Made by a program: the position numbers and the translations under genes
NCBI GenBank assembly: GCA_020722625.1
Contig: DYKK01000211.1
Span: forward strand, 1 to 5,907
DNA from: Anaeromyxobacter dehalogenans
GTDB taxonomy: Bacteria; Myxococcota_A; UBA9042; DTJE01
DNA: 5,907 nucleotides
Reading direction: 5' to 3'
Shown: positions 1 to 5,217 of the stretch, in pieces
Layout: each line of letters opens with the position of its first letter
How positions within the stretch are numbered: the first letter of the stretch is position 1
The notes under the pieces: generated by a model
Seen by the model: only the letters and a program-made list of their open reading frames with translations
Database searches by the model: none
Told to the model about the DNA's origin: nothing

Positions 1-1191
1 ATGAGCGGCCTGTCTTCCTGCCACGCGGATCGGCCCACCGAGACGGGGATGGCGGACGCCCTCGACCTCGCCCTGCACGACGGAGGAGGCGAGGCCGAGG
101 TCGTCTGGGATTCGGGCGTGGAGCAGGGAGGGCGGCCGGACACGTCGCAGGATGGGGGTGCCGACCCGGACCGGGACGCCGGTTCCGGCCAGTGCCCCGC
201 CGAGGCCCCGATCTCACAGGCGTGCGGCGTGGAGGGCCTGCGCTGCGAGTACGGGACCGAGTGCTGCTGCGGGCAGTGCTACCCGTCGCTCGTCTGCGAG
301 TGCCACGGCGGCCTCTTCGGATGCTCCAACACGGACGCATGCTTGATCCCTGGATGCCCGGACGTCGCGGACGCGGGCGACTCGGGAGACCCGGGGGAGC
401 CGGATGCCGGCGATTCCGGCGACCCAGGGACGGGCCAGGACGCGGGCCCCGCCGTCCAGTGCGGGTCGTTCCCGCCGCTCTTCCCGGACTTCGACGAGTC
501 CTGCCAGGAGGACCAGAACTGCGTGGTGGTCTTCCATCAGGTCAACTGCTGCGGCACGCAGGTCGCCTGGGGGATCGCGGCGTCGGCCCAGGCCGCGTTT
601 CATCAGGCCGAGGAGGTGTGCCGCTCGCAGTTCCCCAAGTGCGGATGCCCCGCGTCCGCGACCGAGGCGGACGACGGGAACACCGCGTGGGACGCGGCCC
701 AGTTCGCCGTGAGGTGCCGGTCCGGGGAATGCTTCAGTTTCGTCCAGGGCGCGGCCCCGCGTTGCCACGACGCGAACGACTGCGACGCGGGCCAGATCTG
801 CCTGGCCCCGGGCGAGCCGCTGCCGTGCGGGGTCTGCCGGGAGCCCGAGCCGGACTGCGCGACGGACGACGACTGCGGGCCGGCCCAGGTGTGCGAGTGG
901 GTGACCGGCGCGTGCCTGTGCCGGCCGGCCATGCAGTGCGTGATGCGGTGCGACCTCCCGCTCGGAAGCCCTCTGTCCCCGTGCGAGCCCGGCGAGGCGT
1001 GCGTGGACGGCCACTGCGTGGCCTCCGCGTGCGCCGCCGACACGGATTGTCCGTGGCTGTTCTGGTGCGACCCGACCGGACAGACCTGCGCCCGCCGGAC
1101 GTGCGGGACGGACGCCGACTGCGAGGGCGGGCGGTGCGTGAAGGGGGCGTGCTACGATTCGCTCGGGACGTGCTCGTACATCCCCCCGTGA
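1..1191 (+). CDS. Cysteine-rich secreted lipoprotein, 5' end probably truncated by the window
   Basis: This encodes at least 396 residues with about 47 cysteines. The first residues read MSGLSSC, a lipobox-like LSSC, but only six residues precede the Cys. The N- and hydrophobic regions of a signal peptide are missing, so the true start probably lies left of the window and the ATG at position 1 is internal. After the Cys comes an acidic, Gly/Asp-rich linker (to about residue 65), then a cluster of 12 cysteines (68-118). Next is a DAG/DPG linker with a tandem repeat (124-143). A domain with NCCGT and KCGC motifs follows (about 154-250), of a type I associate with myxobacterial hypothetical proteins. 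The C-terminal third (255-391) has repeated C-x4-D-C-x4/5-C elements resembling disulfide-rich repeats. It is probably exported and anchored to a membrane, perhaps as a binding or structural protein. No catalytic motif is visible and no function can be assigned. The gene lies 46 bases upstream of the next lipoprotein gene on the same strand. Confidence 0.85.
   Translation: MSGLSSCHADRPTETGMADALDLALHDGGGEAEVVWDSGVEQGGRPDTSQDGGADPDRDAGSGQCPAEAPISQACGVEGLRCEYGTECCCGQCYPSLVCECHGGLFGCSNTDACLIPGCPDVADAGDSGDPGEPDAGDSGDPGTGQDAGPAVQCGSFPPLFPDFDESCQEDQNCVVVFHQVNCCGTQVAWGIAASAQAAFHQAEEVCRSQFPKCGCPASATEADDGNTAWDAAQFAVRCRSGECFSFVQGAAPRCHDANDCDAGQICLAPGEPLPCGVCREPEPDCATDDDCGPAQVCEWVTGACLCRPAMQCVMRCDLPLGSPLSPCEPGEACVDGHCVASACAADTDCPWLFWCDPTGQTCARRTCGTDADCEGGRCVKGACYDSLGTCSYIPP
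370..429 (+). repeat. Tandem 9-residue linker repeat (DAGDSGDPG twice)
   Basis: Residues 124-132 and 135-143 of the first gene are identical (DAGDSGDPG) with a 33-base period. The codons differ at most positions (for example gac/gat, gcg/gcc, tcg/tcc, ccg/cca). The identity is therefore at protein level rather than from a very recent DNA duplication. It is probably a flexible spacer between the two cysteine-rich regions. Confidence 0.7.
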
Positions 1192-1198
1192 CGGGGGG
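1182..1198 (+). terminator. Perfect 7-bp GC hairpin with the TGA stop codon as its loop
   Basis: CCCCCCG (1182-1188) pairs with CGGGGGG (1192-1198). The three loop bases (1189-1191) are exactly the TGA stop codon of the cysteine-rich lipoprotein gene. No T-run follows, so classical intrinsic termination is doubtful. It could be an attenuating or mRNA-stabilising stem that sets the relative expression of the two lipoprotein genes, or chance in GC-rich DNA. Confidence 0.4.
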
Positions 1199-1223
1199 CG
1201 CGTCTGGGTGCGACCGTGTGAAC

Positions 1224-1231
1224 AAAGGAGG
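1224..1231 (+). promoter_or_regulatory. Strong Shine-Dalgarno for the EEP lipoprotein
   Basis: AAAGGAGG lies six bases before the ATG at 1238. It decides the start against an in-frame alternative at 1208, which would put charged residues ahead of the signal peptide. Confidence 0.85.
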
Positions 1232-1237
1232 ATTGCG

Positions 1238-2503
1238 ATGAGAACGGCCGTGATCGCGGTCGCGGGGGTCGCCCTGATGGTGGCCGCCGGTTGCGGCGGG
1301 GGAGGGTGTGGGGGGAAACGGGGCACCCTGTCCGACCTCCCGCCGGAGGTCGCGTCGGACATCCCCGGGGACCCCGGAAACGACGGGACAGGCGGTGTCG
1401 CGCCCGAGACCGGCCCGGACACGCACCCGCCCCCGGACACGCCGGGTCCGTCCATCCGGGTCGCGACCTTCAACGCGGGTCTCGCGTACGGGTTCGTGGA
1501 CCACGCGGACCTGCGGTTTCCCCTCCTGGGCCCGGCCCTCGAGGCCCTGGACGCGGATGTGGTCTGCCTGCAAGAGGTCTGGACCGACGCGGATGCCGAG
1601 ACCCTGAGCGAGACGGTGAAGGACGTCTATCCGTACCAGTACCGCGAGGTCACGACGGACGAGGGAGGCAACGGGGGCGCGGCCTGCACCACGCAGGAGC
1701 TGAACCCTCTCGCCGCCTGCGCCGCCGCGAACTGCGCGGACACGCCGCCCGCGGACCTCGCGACGTGCGTGCTCGGGAAGTGCGGGGCCGAGTTCGGGGC
1801 GATCTCGTCCGGGTGCCAGACGTGCCTCGCCTCGCAACTGGGCAAGCCCCTGGACGAGATCGTGGCCGCGTGTACGGCCGGGTCCGGCGGGCAATACGCC
1901 TACGAGGGTCGCAACGGGGTCCTGGTCCTGTCGCGGCTCGCGGTCCAGGACACGGCCTTCACGCGCTTCGAGTCCTACCTGAACGTGCGCGTGGCCCTGC
2001 ACGTGTTGATCCAGGACGGCGGCGTGAACGCGGACGTGTTCTGCACGCACCTGACCGCGGACCTCGGCGACGTGGCCTACGCGGGGACGTACGCGTCCTG
2101 GGGCGAGGAGCAGGGCGCGCAGGTGGACGCCCTCCTGCAATGGGTGGACGGGCGGCGCAGCCAGCCCCTCGTGGTCGTGGCCGGCGACTTCAACAGCGGT
2201 CCGGACCACGCCGGGGGCATCGTGTCCGAGCACCCCGAAAACTACCAGAAGGTCGTCGAGGCCGGGTACGCGGACCCCTACCTGGACTCGCCGGGGGCGA
2301 CCTGTACCTGGTGCGGGGACAACCCCCTCGTGGGGGGAGGGCCTTCCACCGTGATCGACCACGTGTTCGTAAGGGGGACCGGGTTCCAGTTCGAGTCCCG
2401 GCGCATCCTGGACGAGCCCGTGACCCTGCCGGGCGTCGCGGAGCCTTCGCGCCTGTCGGACCACTACGGCGTCGAGGTGCAGATCACGGTTCCCACGAGG
2501 TGA
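1238..2503 (+). CDS. Lipid-anchored endonuclease/exonuclease/phosphatase (EEP) family protein
   Basis: This is a 421-residue protein. Residues 1-19 form a lipoprotein signal (short basic start, hydrophobic core, AAGC lipobox, Cys19), then a Gly/Pro/Asp-rich linker runs to about 70. The rest is an EEP (DNase I-like, metal-dependent phosphodiesterase) domain with its hallmark motifs: FNAG (Asn79), LQEV (Glu113), THL (His271), GDFN (Asp317, Asn319), IDHVF (Asp374) and SDH (Asp408, His409). The catalytic set looks intact, so an active Mg-dependent phosphoesterase is likely. The family includes nucleases, sphingomyelinases and inositol phosphatases, and the substrate cannot be read from the sequence. 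Between the Glu motif and the next core strand lies an insertion with eight cysteines (150-212) in a regular spacing. Further cysteines occur at 356 and 359 (CTWC). The start at 1238 is supported by the Shine-Dalgarno and the signal peptide. The gene is probably co-transcribed with the upstream cysteine-rich lipoprotein, and both products would act outside the cytoplasm. Confidence 0.93.
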   Translation: MRTAVIAVAGVALMVAAGCGGGGCGGKRGTLSDLPPEVASDIPGDPGNDGTGGVAPETGPDTHPPPDTPGPSIRVATFNAGLAYGFVDHADLRFPLLGPALEALDADVVCLQEVWTDADAETLSETVKDVYPYQYREVTTDEGGNGGAACTTQELNPLAACAAANCADTPPADLATCVLGKCGAEFGAISSGCQTCLASQLGKPLDEIVAACTAGSGGQYAYEGRNGVLVLSRLAVQDTAFTRFESYLNVRVALHVLIQDGGVNADVFCTHLTADLGDVAYAGTYASWGEEQGAQVDALLQWVDGRRSQPLVVVAGDFNSGPDHAGGIVSEHPENYQKVVEAGYADPYLDSPGATCTWCGDNPLVGGGPSTVIDHVFVRGTGFQFESRRILDEPVTLPGVAEPSRLSDHYGVEVQITVPTR

Positions 2504-2525
2504 CGCGACGCGCGAGGGCCGCGAC

Positions 2526-2542
2526 CGCGACCCGGGGTCGCG
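2526..2542. terminator. Inverted repeat between convergent genes, possible bidirectional terminator
   Basis: CGCGACCC (2526-2533) and GGGTCGCG (2535-2542) are perfect complements around one base. In RNA this would be a 6-7 bp stem with a 3-5 base loop. It lies 23 bases after the EEP stop and 43 bases beyond the peptidase stop on the other strand, where a shared terminator would sit. There is no T-run on either side, so the role is inferred from position and symmetry. Confidence 0.4.
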
Positions 2543-2584
2543 ACCACGCGCCGGGAGCACGGCCGTCCTGTCGCGGCGCGGGCC

Positions 2585-3766
2585 TCACGGGCGCCGGGCC
2601 CCGGCGAACCGGTCGAGGAAACGCCTGGCCTCCTCGAACCACGGAAGCCTGCGTTCCTCCTCGCGGAACTCCGGCGTGTGCGACGCCCGGCGCGCCCCCT
2701 GGAACCGCGCCCCATGCTTGCGGTGCAGGAGTTCGTGGGCCATCAGGAAGTCCACGACGGACTCGGGCACGCGCTCGTCGTCCAGCGCGACCGAGAACAC
2801 GATGGCGTCGCTCCCGGGACGGTACTGGGCCTGCAGCCTCCGGGAGGGGATGCGTGACCATGCCAGGGTGGGTCGGGTCATCGCGCCCCCGAAGACGGCC
2901 CGGTTGACGCGGTCGAACGAGGCCGCGAGGTCATGAACCCGCCCTTTCGCGTGATCCGCGTTCCGGACGTACGACTCCAGGGCGGTCATCACGTCGCGGA
3001 GGCGCGCGGATTCCGCGAACCGCCTGAGGGTCTCGACGTGGGCGGCCTGCGCCCGGGAGGATACGACCCGCACGAGGGCCTGCCATTCGTCCTGCGCGGC
3101 CGCGACGAACCCCTCCGAGACCGCCAGCGACACCCCACCGGGTCGCCTCCGCGCCCGCCACAACGACTGCCTCGGGCCCATCAGGACCTCGCAGGTCGCG
3201 TCCGGGACGACCGTCGCGAGCGCCCGCGAGGCCAGGTTGAGTGCCTCGACGTGCCGTTCGAGATGCTCGTCCTCCAGGAGGAACCGGAGCCACGCATACA
3301 GGGCGCGGCCCGAGCCGAGGAGTCCGGCCGGCGTGGACCGGGCCGCGGCCACGACCTGCTCGATGGCCTCGACGTCGCCGAGAAGCGTGTTCCGGAACGA
3401 GTCCCGCGCCGAGGCAGTCGCGGCGAAGGCCTCGCGGCGATTCCAGAGGTGACGCTCGCGCAACTCCGTGAGGGACGCGGCCCCGCGGAGGGAGACCGGC
3501 GGGGTGGACGCGACCGCGGGGTTCGGCGGCGGCAGGTGCTCGAGGTCCATCGCGGCCAGGGAGCGGTAGGCGTTCTGCGTGGCCGGTGGCAGGTCGTCCG
3601 GCCGGATGCCGGCCGAGGCGCAGATCGCCTCGACCTGCGCGAGCGTCTCGCGCACCGCTTCCCGGAACGACCCGGTCTCCTCGGGCGGGATTCCACGGCG
3701 CAACCGCTCCCGGATCGCGTGGAACCGCGGAAGAAGACCCCGGATGGTCCCTCGGCGTTCGCGCAT
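2585..3766 (-). CDS. SprT-like / M48-like zinc metallopeptidase domain protein with long N-terminal extension
   Basis: This is a 393-residue protein, probably cytoplasmic, with no signal peptide or membrane segment visible. The C-terminal part (about 280-393) resembles SprT-like metallopeptidase domains: an entry segment FDRVNRAVFGG, a strand region with WSR and YRPGSD, then the zinc motif HELLH (344-348). A third likely ligand, His363, sits in HTPEF after a 14-residue spacer, followed by an acidic and basic helix (EERRLPWFEEARRFL). HExxH plus a downstream H-x-PEF is the expected arrangement for this group. The first ~280 residues are Arg/Ala/Glu-rich and probably helical. I do not recognise a family there. 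The ATG at 3766 follows the reductase stop by 10 bases with only a weak ribosome site, suggesting translational coupling in a two-gene operon. The protease substrate is unknown. SPRTN, from the related eukaryotic group, acts on DNA-protein crosslinks, but that role should not be assumed here. Confidence 0.85.
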   Translation of the reverse strand: MRERRGTIRGLLPRFHAIRERLRRGIPPEETGSFREAVRETLAQVEAICASAGIRPDDLPPATQNAYRSLAAMDLEHLPPPNPAVASTPPVSLRGAASLTELRERHLWNRREAFAATASARDSFRNTLLGDVEAIEQVVAAARSTPAGLLGSGRALYAWLRFLLEDEHLERHVEALNLASRALATVVPDATCEVLMGPRQSLWRARRRPGGVSLAVSEGFVAAAQDEWQALVRVVSSRAQAAHVETLRRFAESARLRDVMTALESYVRNADHAKGRVHDLAASFDRVNRAVFGGAMTRPTLAWSRIPSRRLQAQYRPGSDAIVFSVALDDERVPESVVDFLMAHELLHRKHGARFQGARRASHTPEFREEERRLPWFEEARRFLDRFAGARRP

Positions 3767-3776
3767 GGCGTCACCG

Positions 3777-4535
3777 TCACAGCAGGAAGGGGATCAGGGC
3801 CTTGCGGTTCCCGGATTCCTCGGGGAACCTCTCTCGCAACCACCGCCGGTGCGCCACGGCCCGCGGGGCGAGGTTGGCGAACGTCCACAGGGCAAAGACG
3901 GCCCCGGGCCACGACCAGGTCAGAACGGCCCATCCCACCCATTCGACCCACTCTCCCAGGTAGTTCGGGGCCACGACGAGTTCGAACAGCCCGCCTCGGG
4001 GCACACGGTAGTCCGTGCGGCCGGGTCCCCGCAAGGAGCGCAACCGGTGGTCCGCGTGCCAGTTCACGGCGAGCCCGGTCACGAAGACGACCGTCCCGGC
4101 GACGAAGCGGGGGTCGCCGAGCCACGACGCCGGACAGGGGTCCGACAGGGTGAAGAGCCAGCACCCGTTCAGATACGAGTTGACCGCGTTGAAGGCGAGG
4201 CCGGCGAGGACGACGGCGAGCGGCACGCCGTGCGACCCCGGACGGATCAGGAACGGATAGACGAACGCCCGATGGACGTAGTGCGTTTCCCACAGAACCA
4301 GAAAGGCGACGGACACCGCGTCGAGGCGTCCCCCCAGGGCGAACCAGGCGGCCATGCCCACGGGGGCCGGCCATTCCATGGCCGCCCACGCCCATCGCGG
4401 CGGGAGGACCGGGCCCCATCCCGGCCTCGCGTGCCGCCCATACGGGGCCGCGAATCGGAGCAGGAGGCAGAACACGAGGACCCCGAGTCCCGCGAAGCCG
4501 CCGAGGAGCCAGAAGTACGCCTCGCGTTCGCTCAT
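3777..4535 (-). CDS. Steroid 5-alpha-reductase family (3-oxo-5-alpha-steroid 4-dehydrogenase-like) membrane protein
   Basis: This is a 252-residue integral membrane protein, close to the usual length of the family (about 250-260). The sequence matches it throughout: YGRH near the first loop (32-35), the equivalent of the QEL motif read as MEW (53-55), HYVHRAFVYPF (85-95), NWHADH (158-163), LRGPG, YRVPRGGLFE (176-185), NYLGEWVEW (191-199) and the C-terminal ending KALIPFLL. These include the Glu and Tyr positions of the substrate pocket and the Asn/His/Asp/Arg positions of the NADPH site, so it is probably a working NADPH-dependent reductase of an enone double bond. I infer about six or seven membrane helices. 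The physiological substrate in bacteria is usually unknown; a steroid, sterol or isoprenoid-type enone is possible. The ATG at 4535 is preferred over an in-frame TTG at 4568, because the longer form adds an Arg/Gly-rich head and the TTG overlaps a likely -10 box. It is the first gene of an operon with the peptidase. Confidence 0.93.
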   Translation of the reverse strand: MSEREAYFWLLGGFAGLGVLVFCLLLRFAAPYGRHARPGWGPVLPPRWAWAAMEWPAPVGMAAWFALGGRLDAVSVAFLVLWETHYVHRAFVYPFLIRPGSHGVPLAVVLAGLAFNAVNSYLNGCWLFTLSDPCPASWLGDPRFVAGTVVFVTGLAVNWHADHRLRSLRGPGRTDYRVPRGGLFELVVAPNYLGEWVEWVGWAVLTWSWPGAVFALWTFANLAPRAVAHRRWLRERFPEESGNRKALIPFLL

Positions 4536-4567
4536 GTCGCGCCGCCCGCCCCGAGCCGACCCCCGCA

Positions 4568-4596
4568 ATCAGACACCCATCTTGGGCCCCTATCAA
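4568..4596 (-). promoter_or_regulatory. Candidate sigma-70-like promoter for the reductase-peptidase unit
   Basis: On the minus strand TTGATA (4596-4591, 5 of 6 to consensus) is followed after exactly 17 bases by TCTGAT (4573-4568, 4 of 6). This is relatively AT-rich for the surroundings. Transcription would start near 4561, giving a leader of about 26 bases before the ATG at 4535. The prediction is by eye only. Confidence 0.4.
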
Positions 4597-4619
4597 GCCC
4601 TCGACGCCGGGAAAGAGGC

Positions 4620-4631
4620 CGGGTGCACCCG
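4620..4631. repeat. 12-bp perfect palindrome CGGGTGCACCCG
   Basis: This perfect palindrome in non-coding DNA lies 24 bases upstream of the candidate -35 box of the reductase operon. Its core GGTGCACC recurs in the palindrome at 5152-5163. It may be an operator half-pair or chance. Confidence 0.35.
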
Positions 4632-4727
4632 CGAATCGCCCCGGGGAGGCGGGACCGACCAAGAGGGGGGACCGTCCAGCGTTTCGCTGCCGGCCACGGT
4701 TCGGCAGGCGAGCGCCGCTCCTGAACA

Positions 4728-4958
4728 TCAGTGATAGACCTTGTTCCCGCTCGCGTCATAGCGCTGGGCGAAGATGCCCTCCTGGTTGCCGTCCTGGCCG
4801 TAACACTGCCACGAAGCCAGGCCCCCGACCTCACCCGAGTCCACGGGAGCCGCCTCAGAAGCCCGGTCCACGGCGGCATCCGGCAGCCCCCTCATGCCGG
4901 GAGCCGAGAGGCACGAGAGGAGACCGAGCAGCGTTGTCGCAACGCTTCGAGCCTTCCC
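4728..4958 (-). pseudogene. Short lipoprotein remnant with one 'GIFAQRYD'-type repeat; no usable start codon
   Basis: Reading the minus strand, the frame gives KARSVATTLLGLLSC (a basic head, hydrophobic core and LLSC lipobox, Cys at 4913-4911). An Ala/Asp/Glu linker follows, then WQCYGQDGNQEGIFAQRYDA and the end SGNKVYH before TGA. The last part matches one unit of a repeat common in large secreted bacterial proteins (W-x-x-x-G-Q-D-G...GIFAQRYD-x-x-G). A good Shine-Dalgarno GGAGGG (4971-4966) is followed after seven bases by GGG (4958-4956), exactly where an ATG or GTG should stand. No ATG, GTG or TTG occurs in frame between the TAG at 5030 and the lipobox. The first in-frame ATG (4895) would give 55 residues without the signal. 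Hence this is either a gene whose start was lost (GTG to GGG would need one change), a sequencing error, or a rare start. With a start at 4958 it would be 76 residues. Its function is unknown, presumably envelope. Confidence 0.5.
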
Positions 4959-5217
4959 GGAACGTCCCTCCGTAGATGCGCGTTCCCTCCCGCCCGTGAC
5001 CAGGCGCCGTGCGGACGAGGCAGGGGGCTAGCCGATCACCGATCCCCTCCGGCAGCAGGTCAACCGTACCGATTCTATCCCAATGGCGCCCGCAAGAGAC
5101 CCCGACATCAGAAGCAACGACCACCTGACCTGTTTGACCTCCGTGAGGTCCCCGGTGCACCGGCAGGGAGGGGAGAGGTCCGCGACCCGACCACAACTCT
5201 CCCCACTGGCCCGGCGT
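4959..5217. other. Intergenic or decayed stretch with no supported gene
   Basis: No recognisable protein appears in any frame here, although minus-strand frames stay partly open (for example a hydrophobic run around 5120-5080 reading SLLLMSGSLAGAIG, ending at the TAG at 5030). A minus-strand TTGACC lies at 5063-5058 without a clear -10 partner. The stretch holds the Shine-Dalgarno of the lipoprotein remnant and two adjacent inverted repeats (5136-5163). It also overlaps the poorly supported 5' portion of the ORF6N reading frame. Confidence 0.4.

Noticed and set aside
1208..1237. In-frame upstream start for the EEP lipoprotein at 1208
   Set aside because: It would place a charged ten-residue head before the signal peptide and use no ribosome site. 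The AAAGGAGG six bases before 1238 fixes the start there.
734..2560. 608-codon minus-strand open frame opposite the two lipoprotein genes
   Set aside because: It is Arg/Gly/Pro/Val-rich with no domain, and it runs antisense to a gene with complete EEP motifs. Long antisense frames are expected in GC-rich DNA.
1291..2907. 538-codon plus-strand open frame overlapping the EEP gene and the peptidase gene
   Set aside because: It is an Arg/Gly/Pro-rich translation in a shifted frame, crossing two well-supported genes on opposite strands. It has no motif or ribosome site.
2933..4153. 406-codon plus-strand open frame opposite the peptidase gene
   Set aside because: Antisense shadow: it ignores the HELLH-bearing and reductase frames and carries no recognisable domain.
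4677..4689. Small hairpin CAGCG-TTT-CGCTG downstream of the lipoprotein remnant
   Set aside because: There are only five pairs, no T-run, and it lies some 40 bases beyond the stop. It is too weak to call a terminator.
3181..4728. 515-codon minus-strand open frame overlapping the reductase and peptidase
   Set aside because: It is in another frame of two genes with strong family motifs, and its composition (Arg/Ser/Pro/Gly) is typical of a frame shadow.
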